Assembly: GCA_003453215.1 (NCBI GenBank)
Contig: DMMB01000004.1
Location: forward strand, 660 to 33,650
Source: Oscillospiraceae bacterium
GTDB taxonomy: Bacteria > Bacillota > Clostridia > Oscillospirales > Ruminococcaceae
Direction of reading: 5' to 3'
DNA length: 32,991 nt
The translations under genes and the position numbers were made by a program. The notes beneath the pieces were generated by a model that was not told the DNA's origin, ran no database searches, and saw only the letters and a list, made by a program, of their open reading frames with translations. Of this stretch, positions 1-8,358 are shown piece after piece (position 1 is the stretch's first letter; every line of letters begins with the position of its first letter).

Positions 1-1
1 A

Positions 2-532
2 AAGGATCCGCAGGGAGCCGACCTTGTGCTGGATGCCGCCTGCTATGCCGAAATGCACGCACTGGCAGATGCGCTGAAAAGCGATTTTCTGCACGGCTAT
101 GTGCGGCTGCTGACCGATGCCGCGAACCTCCGTACTGTGGTGCGTGCGGCGCGCTGCGGTGGGGATACTGTGCTGCTGGCAAAGGCACTGCTGCCGGGCG
201 GCAGTGTCTCGGCCCATACGCTGCAGACTGCGGAACCGGCAAAACTGGCAGAAATCTTCTGCGCGGGGCCGCTTTCGCGCGCGGCCGAACTGGGCGCCGC
301 TGCGGCGACGCCCGCAGGCGGTTCGCTGACCGCCTTTGAAAAGGCCTGCGATGATGCCGTGACCGCCTATCTTGCGGCGGCCCGTCGTGTTCCCTTTGGG
401 GAACAGACGGTGGTGGGGTATCTCTATGCCGTGGAGCAGGAGATCATCGCCGTTCGCACCGTCTTTGCGGGCAGGCAGGCAGGGCTGGATGCGGAAGTCA
501 TCGGCAGCCGTCTGCGGAATTCCTATGTATAA
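2..532 (+). CDS. atpC: V-type ATP synthase subunit C (5'-truncated)
   Basis: The reading frame is open from the window edge, so the N-terminal half is missing; about 176 residues are visible. The end of the protein (GSRLRNSYV) and the preceding helical segment with EQEIIAVRTVFAGRQAGL match the C-terminal part of the vATP-synt_AC39 family (NtpC / subunit d). In known V/A-type ATPases this funnel-shaped subunit couples the central stalk to the membrane c-ring. It is followed 14 bp later by subunit F and then A, B and D, which is the standard order of the bacterial V-type operon. The I, K and E genes are expected just upstream, outside the window. The family call rests on the C-terminal signature and the operon context. 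Confidence 0.88.
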   Translation, partial: KDPQGADLVLDAACYAEMHALADALKSDFLHGYVRLLTDAANLRTVVRAARCGGDTVLLAKALLPGGSVSAHTLQTAEPAKLAEIFCAGPLSRAAELGAAAATPAGGSLTAFEKACDDAVTAYLAAARRVPFGEQTVVGYLYAVEQEIIAVRTVFAGRQAGLDAEVIGSRLRNSYV

Positions 533-546
533 GGGGGTGGCACGGG

Positions 547-855
547 ATGTATAGAATTGCCGTAATGGGCGATGCCCAGAGCGTACAGGGCTTTGCGGCA
601 CTTGGCTTGCAGGTATGCCCTGCCGAAAATGCCGAGCAGGCCCGTCCCATCCTGCACCGGCTGGCCAAGGAGGATACAGCCATTATCTATGTGACGGAGC
701 AGCTGGCAGCGGGTCTGACCGCAGAGCTGGACCGTTACCGCAAGGCAGTTACCCCTGCCATTATCCTCATCCCCGGTAAAGAGGGAAGCCTCGGACTGGG
801 GATGCAGCAGGTGAAAACCACGGTGGAGCGTGCTGTCGGCGCCGACATCATTTGA
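547..855 (+). CDS. atpF: V-type ATP synthase subunit F
   Basis: A 102-residue protein, the normal size for subunit F of V/A-type ATPases. It opens with MYRIAVMGDAQSVQGFAALG, the usual beta-alpha start of the family, and includes the segment AIIYVTEQLAAGL. In characterised enzymes subunit F sits on the central rotor with subunit D and modulates ATP hydrolysis. The start codon lies behind a GGGGGTGG-type ribosome site, 14 bp after subunit C. The gene ends 19 bp before the chosen start of subunit A. Sequence similarity in this family is modest, so the position between C and A carries much of the identification. Confidence 0.9.
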   Translation: MYRIAVMGDAQSVQGFAALGLQVCPAENAEQARPILHRLAKEDTAIIYVTEQLAAGLTAELDRYRKAVTPAIILIPGKEGSLGLGMQQVKTTVERAVGADII

Positions 856-874
856 GGAAAGGAAGAAAAGCCCC

Positions 875-2650
875 ATGGGAAAAATCGTTAAAGTCTCCGG
901 GCCGCTGGTGGTTGCCACCGAGCTGGAGGAAGCCAATATGGCGGATGTGGTTCGGGTAGGGGAGCAGCGCCTCATCGGCGAGATCCTGACCATGAACAAT
1001 GGCTCCGCCTCTATCCAGGTCTACGAGGAAACCTCGGGTCTTGGACCCGGTGCGGAGGTAGTTACTACCGGTTCACCCCTTTCGGTGGAGTTGGGCCCCG
1101 GACTGGTGGAAAATATCTATGACGGAATTCAGCGTCCGTTGGATGCTATCATGAAAAAAGTGGGTGGCAATAATCTCCCCCGCGGGGTGGAAGTGCCGGC
1201 CCTGGACCGTGAAAGAAAATGGGAGTTTACCGCCACCGCCCATCCCGGTGATGAAGTCATCGGTGGTGATATTATTGGTACGGTGCAGGAGACCCCCTCC
1301 ATTTTGCATAAGATTATGATTCCACCCAAGATGAAGGGAAAGCTGGTTTCGATAAAATCCGGCAGCTATACCGTGACTGAAACGGTCGCTGTGCTGGAGC
1401 AGTCGGACGGTACCCGTGTGGAATTACCGATGATGCAGAAGTGGCCGGTGCGTGTGGGCCGTCCCTATCGGCGCAAATTCCCGCCCAGCGTGCCGCTGCA
1501 GTCCGGCCAGCGTATTGTGGATACCTTCTTCCCGGTGGCAAAGGGCGGTACCGCGGCTATTCCGGGACCGTTCGGCTCTGGCAAGACGGTAATGCAGCAT
1601 GCCTTGGCCAAGTGGTCTGATGTGGATTTGGTGGTCTACATTGGCTGCGGCGAGCGCGGCAACGAGATGACCGATGTTCTGCGGGAATTCCCGGAACTGG
1701 TTGACCCCCGTACCGGGGAGTCGCTGATGAAGCGTACCGTGCTCATCGCCAATACCTCCGATATGCCGGTGGCCGCCCGTGAAGCGTCCATCTATACCGG
1801 TATTACCATAGCGGAATACTACCGTGACATGGGCTATGCCGTGGCGGTTATCGCCGACTCCACCTCCCGCTGGGCAGAGGCGCTGCGTGAGATGAGCGGT
1901 CGCTTGGAGGAAATGCCCGGTGAAGAGGGCTATCCCGCCTACCTTTCCTCTCGTCTGGCGCAGTTCTATGAGCGTGCCGGTTCCGTCGCCTGCATCGGCA
2001 GCGATGAGGAACGCCGCGGCTCGCTGACCGCAGTCGGTGCGGTATCGCCCCCCGGCGGTGACCTTTCCGAACCGGTCTCTCAGGCGACGATGCGCATTGT
2101 CAAGGTGTTCTGGGCGCTGGATGCAAGCCTTGCCTATCGGCGGCACTTCCCGGCCATTAACTGGCTCAATTCCTATTCGCTTTATATCGACAGCCTGCGG
2201 CCGTGGTATGAGCAGAACTTCGGTAAGGCTTTCCTGCAGAACCGGGAATGGGCTATGTCCATTCTGCAGGAGGAGGCTAGCCTCAATGAGATCGTTCAGC
2301 TTGTCGGCAAGGATTCCCTTTCCGCCAAGGATCAAATCACCCTAGAAACAGCTCGCATGGTGCGGGAAGATTTCCTGCAGCAGAATTCCTTTGTGGACAT
2401 TGATGCCTTCTCGGAGTATGACCGGCAGGCAAAGATGCTTTCCATGATCCGCCGGTACGACGGCCTGTGCCGTACCGCCGCCGAGCGCGGCTGCCGTGTA
2501 GCGGAACTCTTTATGACACCTTCCCGCGAAAAACTGGGTCGTGCCAAGAGCGTGCCGGCCAATTGCTATGCCGAGGAGTATGATAAGCTGCTGACCCAGA
2601 TGGAGGAAGAACTGGAAGCGCTGGCGCAGAAAGGAGAGGAAACACTGTGA
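875..2650 (+). CDS. atpA: V-type ATP synthase catalytic subunit A
   Basis: Catalytic subunit of the V1/A1 head, 591 residues, typical for the family. The P-loop GPFGSGKT is at residues 231-238, followed by YIGCGERGNEMTDV. The block DSTSRWAEALREMSGRLEEMP is also characteristic. Residues of roughly 110-190 form the non-homologous insert that separates V-type A subunits from F-type beta subunits. The frame is open further upstream, to 830, but ATG at 875 is preferred because a GAGGAAAGGAAG ribosome site lies just before it and MGKIVKVSGPLVVA is the normal family start. It ends in a GTGA overlap with subunit B. Whether the enzyme moves H+ or Na+ cannot be told because subunit K is outside the window. 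Confidence 0.97.
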   Translation: MGKIVKVSGPLVVATELEEANMADVVRVGEQRLIGEILTMNNGSASIQVYEETSGLGPGAEVVTTGSPLSVELGPGLVENIYDGIQRPLDAIMKKVGGNNLPRGVEVPALDRERKWEFTATAHPGDEVIGGDIIGTVQETPSILHKIMIPPKMKGKLVSIKSGSYTVTETVAVLEQSDGTRVELPMMQKWPVRVGRPYRRKFPPSVPLQSGQRIVDTFFPVAKGGTAAIPGPFGSGKTVMQHALAKWSDVDLVVYIGCGERGNEMTDVLREFPELVDPRTGESLMKRTVLIANTSDMPVAAREASIYTGITIAEYYRDMGYAVAVIADSTSRWAEALREMSGRLEEMPGEEGYPAYLSSRLAQFYERAGSVACIGSDEERRGSLTAVGAVSPPGGDLSEPVSQATMRIVKVFWALDASLAYRRHFPAINWLNSYSLYIDSLRPWYEQNFGKAFLQNREWAMSILQEEASLNEIVQLVGKDSLSAKDQITLETARMVREDFLQQNSFVDIDAFSEYDRQAKMLSMIRRYDGLCRTAAERGCRVAELFMTPSREKLGRAKSVPANCYAEEYDKLLTQMEEELEALAQKGEETL

Positions 2651-4023
2651 TCCGTGAATATAAAACGATCCGGGAGATCTCCGGTCCGCTGATGGTAGTG
2701 GACCATGTGCAGGGCGTGACCTATGATGAATTGGCGGAGATCGAATTGACAGACGGTACCACCCGCCGCTGTAAGGTGCTGGAGGTCAACGGCAATACCG
2801 CCGTAGTGCAGCTCTTCGAGGCTTCTGCCGGCATCAACCTGGCGGAGTCCAAGATCCGGTTTTTGGGTCATCCCCTGCAGCTGGCTGTTTCCGGCGATAT
2901 GCTGGGACGCGTCTTTAACGGCATGGGGCAGCCCATCGATGATGGTCCGGCTATTTTGGCGGATGAATACCGGGATATCAATGGTCTGGCAATGAACCCA
3001 GCCGCCCGCAACTACCCCAATGAGTTTATCCAGACCGGCATCTCTACCATTGATGGCCTGAACACCCTGGTAAGAGGGCAGAAGCTGCCTATCTTCTCCG
3101 GCTCCGGTCTGCCGCACGCCCAGCTGGCGGCTCAGATTGCCCGTCAGGCGCGGGTACTGGATGGCGAGAGCAACTTTGCTGTAGTTTTCGCCGCCATCGG
3201 TATCACCTTTGAGGAATCGGAATTCTTTGTCAATGAGTTCCGCCGTACCGGCGCCATCGACCGCACGGTGCTGTTTACCAACCTGGCCAATGATCCGGCG
3301 GTCGAGCGCATTGCCACCCCGCGTATGGCACTGACGGCCGCTGAGTACCTGGCCTTTGACCTTGGAATGCATGTGCTGGTCATCCTCACCGATATCACCA
3401 ACTACGCTGAAGCGCTGCGGGAAATTTCCGCCGCCAAGAAGGAAGTCCCCGGACGCCGTGGTTATCCCGGTTACCTGTATACCGACCTTGCCACCATGTA
3501 CGAGCGCGCCGGGCGCCAGATCGGCAAGGAAGGTTCCATTACCATGATCCCGATCCTGACCATGCCGGAGGATGACAAGACCCATCCCATTCCCGATCTG
3601 ACCGGTTACATTACGGAAGGGCAGATCATTTTGTCCCGCGAACTGTTCCGCCGCGGCATCAACCCGCCGGTGGACGTACTGCCGTCTCTGTCCCGTCTGA
3701 AAGATAAGGGAATCGGGGAGGGCAAGACCCGCGAGGATCATTCCGGCACCATGAACCAGCTGTTTGCCGCCTATGCCACAGGCAAGGAAAACAAGGAGCT
3801 GATGTCCATTCTGGGCGAAGCGGCGCTTTCCGAAACCGACCTGAAATATGCTCATTTCGCTGATGAATTTGAAAGACGGTATGTTTCCCAGGGTAACGAG
3901 GAAAACCGCTCTATCGAAGAAACGCTGGATCTGGGCTGGCAGCTGCTCAGCCTTTTGCCAAAAAGCGAGCTAAAGCGCATCAAACCGGAGTATATCGAAA
4001 AATACCTGCCGCAGCAGAGCTAA
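2647..4023 (+). CDS. atpB: V-type ATP synthase subunit B (non-catalytic)
   Basis: 458 residues, the usual length. It starts with GTG inside the stop region of subunit A (4-bp GTGA overlap), which suggests translational coupling. The position of the P-loop is taken by SGSGLPHAQL at residues 151-160. This degenerate sequence marks the B subunit, which contributes to the catalytic interface but does not itself hydrolyse ATP. Other family blocks are FEESEFFVNEFRRTGAIDR and GSITMIPILTMPEDDKTHPIPDLTGYITEGQI (given here as key words only: PILTMPEDD and DLTGYITEGQ). Subunit D follows 12 bp later. Confidence 0.97.
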   Translation: MIREYKTIREISGPLMVVDHVQGVTYDELAEIELTDGTTRRCKVLEVNGNTAVVQLFEASAGINLAESKIRFLGHPLQLAVSGDMLGRVFNGMGQPIDDGPAILADEYRDINGLAMNPAARNYPNEFIQTGISTIDGLNTLVRGQKLPIFSGSGLPHAQLAAQIARQARVLDGESNFAVVFAAIGITFEESEFFVNEFRRTGAIDRTVLFTNLANDPAVERIATPRMALTAAEYLAFDLGMHVLVILTDITNYAEALREISAAKKEVPGRRGYPGYLYTDLATMYERAGRQIGKEGSITMIPILTMPEDDKTHPIPDLTGYITEGQIILSRELFRRGINPPVDVLPSLSRLKDKGIGEGKTREDHSGTMNQLFAAYATGKENKELMSILGEAALSETDLKYAHFADEFERRYVSQGNEENRSIEETLDLGWQLLSLLPKSELKRIKPEYIEKYLPQQS

Positions 4024-4035
4024 GGAGGGAGCAAC

Positions 4036-4725
4036 TTGCCGGGAACAATCATTAACCCTACCCGCATGGAGCTGACCCGCCTGAAACGCCAGCTGCGTAC
4101 TGCCCAACGAGGTCACAAGCTGCTGCGGGATAAGCGTGATGAGCTGATGAAGCAATTTATGGAGACGGTGCGGGAAAACCGTGCTTTGCGCCAGCGTGTG
4201 GAACAGGGCCTTTCCGAGGCGCATGCGTCCTTTACGGTGGCGGCTGCGCTGATGACACCGGAGATGCTTGGGCAGTCGCTGCTCATTCCCAGCCGCAGTG
4301 TGGAGTTGGATATGAGCTTTGAGAATATCATGTCAGTGGAGGTGCCCCGTTACCATTTTACCGAGCATCAGGGCGGCAGCGCTTATCCCTATGGCTATGT
4401 CCAGACCAGCGGAGAACTGGATGATGCAGTGGCATCGCTTTCCGGGGTATTCCGGGATATGCTGCGCCTGGCGGAGATTGAAAAGACTACGCAGCTGCTG
4501 GCGGAGGAGATAGAAAAGACCCGCCGCCGGGTGAATGCACTGGAATATGTCAAGATCCCGCAGATGCAGGAGAACATCCGCTACATCACCATGAAGCTGG
4601 ATGAAAACGAGCGCGCCAATACCATTCGCTTGATGAAGGTCAAGGATATGATCCTAAAGGAAGCGATACTGGAGCAGCGTGCCGCCGATGCAGAGGTCCT
4701 GCGGGAAAGCGGGCAGCCATCCTAA
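4036..4725 (+). CDS. atpD: V-type ATP synthase subunit D
   Basis: Central-stalk rotor subunit of 229 residues. The start MPGTIINPTRMELTRLKRQL is the classic family N-terminus (NPTRMEL, then LKRQL). The protein is largely alpha-helical, with long heptad-like helices at both ends (about 12-65 and 150-215) expected to form the rotor coiled coil. TTG is the start codon, chosen because AAGGAGGG lies 6-7 bp upstream and the conserved N-terminus begins there. It is the last gene of the operon, followed by a terminator at about 4744-4774. Confidence 0.95.
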   Translation: MPGTIINPTRMELTRLKRQLRTAQRGHKLLRDKRDELMKQFMETVRENRALRQRVEQGLSEAHASFTVAAALMTPEMLGQSLLIPSRSVELDMSFENIMSVEVPRYHFTEHQGGSAYPYGYVQTSGELDDAVASLSGVFRDMLRLAEIEKTTQLLAEEIEKTRRRVNALEYVKIPQMQENIRYITMKLDENERANTIRLMKVKDMILKEAILEQRAADAEVLRESGQPS

Positions 4726-4743
4726 AATGAATATGAAAAAAGA

Positions 4744-4774
4744 CCTCCGGAGCTGATTGCTTCGGAGGCCTTTT
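4744..4774. terminator. Bidirectional terminator between atpD and brnQ
   Basis: Ten-base-pair stem: CCTCCGGAGC at 4744-4753 pairs with GCTTCGGAGG at 4759-4768 (one G-T wobble), with a 5-base loop. A short T run follows on the + strand (4771-4774) and an A run (4736-4741) precedes it. It can therefore end transcripts from both the ATPase operon and the convergent brnQ gene. Confidence 0.85.
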
Positions 4775-4789
4775 ACTGTGACGGATCTA

Positions 4790-6154
4790 TTATGCGGTCT
4801 GTTTTTTGGCCTTGGCGGTGCTGTGTGCCACAAGACCGATGACAAGACCGACGGCGGCGGGGCAGATCCAGCCGAGACCGAGGCCTGCAAGGGGCAGAAC
4901 GCTGCCGATCGATTCGATGATGCCATCGAGGTGGCAGGCGGTCCGCAGGGTGGCAGGCAGCGTGCGCAGCAGATCATACAGTGAACCAATCAGCGTCAGT
5001 CCAATAACCCAGTTGTACACGGCTTTATCGTGGTGATAAAAGCGGCCAAACAGCGCCAGCAAAATCAGGGTAATGGCCAGCGGGTACAGGAACATCAGTA
5101 CCGGGACGGAATATTCAATGATGGTGCTGAGGCCAAAATTTGCAATGCTAAGGGAAACCAATGTAAAGATTACAGCCCAGGCGCGGTAACTGGGACCTTT
5201 GGAGAATAGACCATTGAATGTTTCCGCACAGCTGGTAATAAGGCCGACCGCGGTTTTCAGGCAGGCCAGTGTTACCGTTATGGCCAGGATCAGCAAACCA
5301 ATGCGGCCAAGATAGGTCTGGGAAATCTGCGCCAGCGCAACGCCGCCATTCTCTGCGGCAGGCAGTACGCCGCGGCTTTTGGCGCCCACAGCTGTTACAG
5401 CAATGTAAATGATCCCCATAAGCAGGCAGCTGAAGATACCGGCACGCACTGTATTACCGGCCACCGCACCGGGTTCTGTTACGCCCAACTCCCGGATTAC
5501 CTGTACCACGATAATACCAAAGGCCAGGCTGGCCAGGGCATCCATGGTGTTGTAGCCTTCCAAGAAGCCGGTAAAGAACGGCTGTGCTGCGTAACCCCCC
5601 AGCGGCTCTACGCTGGAAATGGAGGTAGCGGCGGGGGAGACCAGCGCTACAATAATAAGGATTCCCAGGAAAAGCAAAAAGAAAGGATTCAGAATTTTTC
5701 CGACCCAGGTCAGTATTTTGCCCGGGAAAAGAGAAAACAACAGCGCCGCAATAAAGAAAGCCACTGTAAACAGCAGCAAATAAAGCTGCATATTGCTATT
5801 CTGCGGCAGGATTTGTTCCAGCCCTACCGTAAAGGAAACGGTGGCACAGCGGGGAATGGCAAAAAATGGCCCAATGGTAAGATACAGCAGACAGGTGAAA
5901 AAGTACGCATAGGGACGGTTTACCTTACTGCTCAGGGCAAACAGACCGTCGCTGCGGCAAATGCCCAGGGCTGCCACCCCCAGCAGAGGCAGTCCTACGC
6001 CGGTAATCAGCAGGCCAATAATTGCACTCCACATATTTCGTCCGGCCATTTGGCCCACAGCCACCGGGAAAATCAGGTTGCCCGCGCCAAAAAACAAGCC
6101 AAATAGCATACTGGCCACGTAGATGTACTCTTTTGCTGTCAGTTTCTTTTTCAT
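4790..6154 (-). CDS. brnQ: Branched-chain amino acid carrier BrnQ (LIVCS family)
   Basis: A 454-residue hydrophobic protein with about 12 predicted membrane segments. It belongs to the LIVCS family of cation-coupled leucine/isoleucine/valine importers. The N-terminal block LFGLFFGAGNLIFPVAVGQ at about residues 17-35 is the family signature, and ATTSISSVEPLGGYAAQPFF-like and GYNTMDALASLAFGI segments follow the known pattern. ATG at 6154 is preferred over an upstream in-frame start at 6181 because AAAGGAG lies just before it and MKKKLTAKEY is the normal family start. It is downstream of tRNA-Ala on the same strand, separated by a terminator. No clear promoter of its own is visible. The coupling ion (Na+ or H+) is not determined by the sequence. 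Confidence 0.94.
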   Translation of the reverse strand: MKKKLTAKEYIYVASMLFGLFFGAGNLIFPVAVGQMAGRNMWSAIIGLLITGVGLPLLGVAALGICRSDGLFALSSKVNRPYAYFFTCLLYLTIGPFFAIPRCATVSFTVGLEQILPQNSNMQLYLLLFTVAFFIAALLFSLFPGKILTWVGKILNPFFLLFLGILIIVALVSPAATSISSVEPLGGYAAQPFFTGFLEGYNTMDALASLAFGIIVVQVIRELGVTEPGAVAGNTVRAGIFSCLLMGIIYIAVTAVGAKSRGVLPAAENGGVALAQISQTYLGRIGLLILAITVTLACLKTAVGLITSCAETFNGLFSKGPSYRAWAVIFTLVSLSIANFGLSTIIEYSVPVLMFLYPLAITLILLALFGRFYHHDKAVYNWVIGLTLIGSLYDLLRTLPATLRTACHLDGIIESIGSVLPLAGLGLGWICPAAVGLVIGLVAHSTAKAKKQTA

Positions 6155-6205
6155 GATGTCTCCTTTATTAATAGGGAACAAAGGTCAAAAAACGATCGGT
6201 TATAC

Positions 6206-6237
6206 AAAAAATCCGCAGAAACTGTGTTCCTGCGGAT
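6206..6237 (-). terminator. Terminator of the tRNA-Ala gene
   Basis: On the - strand, ATCCGCAG (6237-6230) pairs with CTGCGGAT (6218-6211) as a perfect 8-bp stem with an 11-base loop, followed by a run of T (6211-6206). It lies a few bases after the tRNA 3' end and upstream of brnQ. Confidence 0.85.
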
Positions 6238-6243
6238 CTCTGT

Positions 6244-6319
6244 TGGTGGAGACGAAGAGGATCGAACTCTCTACCTCTTGACTGCCAGTCAAGCGCTCTC
6301 CCAAGTGAGCTACGCCCCC
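6244..6319 (-). tRNA. tRNA-Ala, anticodon GGC
   Basis: A complete 76-nt cloverleaf read on the - strand, with the 3' CCA encoded. The acceptor arm is GGGGGCG / CGTCTCC and carries the G3-U70 wobble pair that is the main identity element for alanyl-tRNA synthetase. The D-stem is GCTC/GAGC. The anticodon stem CTTGA/TCAAG encloses the loop CTGGCAG, giving anticodon GGC (reads GCC, alanine). The T-arm loop is TTCGATC. The gene has its own promoter upstream and a terminator just downstream, so it is a single-gene transcription unit. Confidence 0.97.
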
Positions 6320-6342
6320 ATGTGTTTTTGGACTGCTTGACT

Positions 6343-6371
6343 ATAATAGCATATCCCATTGCATTTGTAAA
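6343..6371 (-). promoter_or_regulatory. Promoter of tRNA-Ala
   Basis: On the - strand, a -35 box TTTACA (6371-6366), a 17-bp spacer and a -10 box TATTAT (6348-6343), followed by the tRNA 5' end about 24 bp from the -10 box. Spacing is ideal for a sigma-A type promoter. Confidence 0.75.
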
Positions 6372-6383
6372 GCCCTTTTTGCA

Positions 6384-6421
6384 AAAAAATCGGGCAAAGT
6401 TTTCACTTTACCCGATTTTTA
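6384..6421. terminator. Terminator after the ABC exporter operon
   Basis: Inverted repeat ATCGGGCAAAGT (6389-6400) with ACTTTACCCGAT (6405-6416), one mismatch and a 4-base loop. It is flanked by A and T runs, so it can act in both directions. It lies 12 bp after the stop of the second ABC gene, whose transcripts it most likely ends. Confidence 0.85.
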
Positions 6422-6432
6422 AAAAGAAGGAT

Positions 6433-8358
6433 TTATTCCAGTTCAAAGGCGCCGGTATACAACTGATAGTACTTCCCTTTTTGGGCAATCAGCATATCGT
6501 GTGTGCCGCGCTCGATGATGCGTCCATGCTCCAGTACCATAATAACATCGGCGTTCTGTACGGTGGAAAGGCGGTGTGCAATGACAAATACGGTTCTTCC
6601 ATGCATCAGCCGATCCATACCGCGCTGTACAATGGCTTCGGTGCGGGTATCAATGCTGGAGGTCGCTTCGTCCAGGATCATAACAGGGGGATCGGCAACT
6701 GCGGCCCGCGCAATGGAGATAAGCTGCCGCTGCCCCTGCGAAAGGCTGCCGCCATCGCCGGAAAGGATGGTGTTGTATCCATCCGGCAGGTGAGAGATGA
6801 AGTAGTGCGCATTGGCCAGTTTTGCTGCTGCAATGCACTCTTCATCGGTGGCATCCAGCCGCCCGTACCGGATATTATCCATTACGGTGCCGGTAAAGAG
6901 GTTGACATCCTGCAGAACAACGCCCAGGCTCCGCCGCAGATCGCTCTTCTTAATCTTGTTAATATTGATGCCGTCGTAGCGGATCTTACCATCGGCAATA
7001 TCATAAAAGCGGTTAATGAGATTGGTGATGGTAGTTTTACCGGCACCGGTGGCGCCTACAAAGGCCACTTTCTGGCCGGGTTCGGCATACAGAGTAATAT
7101 CATGCAGAACCGGTTTTCCTTCCACGTAGGCAAAGTCCACGTCTTTCATGGTAACCAGGCCCTGCTGCCGGATCAGTTCATAACCACCCTCCGGCAGGGG
7201 CTTTTTCCAGGCCCATACGCCGGTGCGATGATCGGTTTCTGCCAGAGTGCCGTCTTTTTCCTCGGCATTTACCAGTGTCACTTCTCCATGGTCCTCTTCG
7301 CTGGGTTCATCCATCAGTTCAAAGATACGCTCGGCGCCGGCCAGCGCCATCACGACCGAGTTGATTTGCTGAGAAACCTGGCTGATAGGCATGGTAAAGC
7401 TTCGGCTCAGCTGCAGGAAAGAAGCAATGCCGCCCAGCGTCATGACCCCCGTACCGGTCAGGGTCAGGTTGGGCACTGCGGCAATGGCCAAAAGACCGCC
7501 CACGATGGCGACCAACACATACTGCAGGTGTCCCAGGTTGCCCATGATGGGCATCATGATATTGGCGTAGGTATTGGCTTTGGTTGCATTCTCGCAGAAC
7601 TCATCGTTCAGCATGTCAAAGTCTTTCTGGTTCTGCTCCTCGTGGCAGAATACCTTAACGACCTTCTGCCCACCGATCATTTCTTCTATAAAGCCATTGA
7701 CCTTACCCAGGGATTGCTGTTGCTTCACAAAATACTTGGCGCTGCCGCCGCCTACATTCTTTACAACCCAGAACATCAGCCCCAAAAAGACGAACATCAG
7801 AAGCGTCAGCCATACGCTGGTACCCAGCATGGCAATGAATACCGCCGTAATGCTGATGATGGAACTGAGAGCATTGGGCAGGCTCTGGCTTATCATCTGC
7901 CGCAGGGTATCTGTATCGTTGGTATAGTAGCTCATGACGTTGCCGTGGGTATGGGTATCAAAATATTTGATCGGCAGCGTTTGCATATGGGCAAACATAT
8001 CGTCTCTTATGGCCTTCAGGGTGCCCTGCGCCACCGGGATCATCAGGCGGGTCTGCAGGTAAGAAGCCAGCATACCAGCCAAATAAATGCAGGCCATCAT
8101 GGTCAGTGCGCTGATGAGCGGGGCAAAATTCGGTGCGGCCTGCCCAATAAGAGGAGCAATGTAATCATCAATCAGCGATTTGAGGAACAGGGAAGAGGCC
8201 ACACTGGCGATTGTACTGATGAGCAGTAAGATGAAAACGATGGTCAATCGTGGTTTGTTCCCCTTGGCAATGTAGCCGATGAGACGCTTCAGTGTTCCTT
8301 TGGCGTCCTTTGCGCGTTTTCCGCCGGCCACGCCGCCGCGTCTTGGTGCAGCACTCAT
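6433..8358 (-). CDS. ABC exporter half-transporter, TM288-like (canonical ATPase site)
   Basis: 641 residues: a type-IV exporter membrane domain (about residues 25-345, six helices) fused to an ATPase domain. Walker A is GATGAGKT at 435-442, the signature LSQGQ at 539-543 and Walker B VMILDE at 559-564, with catalytic Glu564 present. The Q-loop (VVLQDVNLFTG) and the H-loop (VIAHRLSTV) are also intact. An unusually long linker of about 50 residues (352-402) joins the two domains. Its start overlaps the stop of its partner gene by 4 bp. The partner has a degenerate catalytic residue, so the pair should form a heterodimer like Thermotoga TM287/288, with this one as the TM288 counterpart. Cargo is unknown; relatives export drugs, lipids or peptides. 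Confidence 0.93.
   Translation of the reverse strand: MSAAPRRGGVAGGKRAKDAKGTLKRLIGYIAKGNKPRLTIVFILLLISTIASVASSLFLKSLIDDYIAPLIGQAAPNFAPLISALTMMACIYLAGMLASYLQTRLMIPVAQGTLKAIRDDMFAHMQTLPIKYFDTHTHGNVMSYYTNDTDTLRQMISQSLPNALSSIISITAVFIAMLGTSVWLTLLMFVFLGLMFWVVKNVGGGSAKYFVKQQQSLGKVNGFIEEMIGGQKVVKVFCHEEQNQKDFDMLNDEFCENATKANTYANIMMPIMGNLGHLQYVLVAIVGGLLAIAAVPNLTLTGTGVMTLGGIASFLQLSRSFTMPISQVSQQINSVVMALAGAERIFELMDEPSEEDHGEVTLVNAEEKDGTLAETDHRTGVWAWKKPLPEGGYELIRQQGLVTMKDVDFAYVEGKPVLHDITLYAEPGQKVAFVGATGAGKTTITNLINRFYDIADGKIRYDGININKIKKSDLRRSLGVVLQDVNLFTGTVMDNIRYGRLDATDEECIAAAKLANAHYFISHLPDGYNTILSGDGGSLSQGQRQLISIARAAVADPPVMILDEATSSIDTRTEAIVQRGMDRLMHGRTVFVIAHRLSTVQNADVIMVLEHGRIIERGTHDMLIAQKGKYYQLYTGAFELE

Noticed and set aside
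6168..6359. 63-residue ORF across the tRNA-Ala gene on the - strand
   Set aside because: Its middle is simply the tRNA translated (RSSLGRALDWQSRGREFDPLRLH), a well-known false call, and it lacks a ribosome site.
6322..8229. 635-residue open frame on the + strand opposite the ABC exporter gene
   Set aside because: Shadow frame with no start context and low-complexity His/Gln-rich composition; the - strand gene has all ABC motifs.
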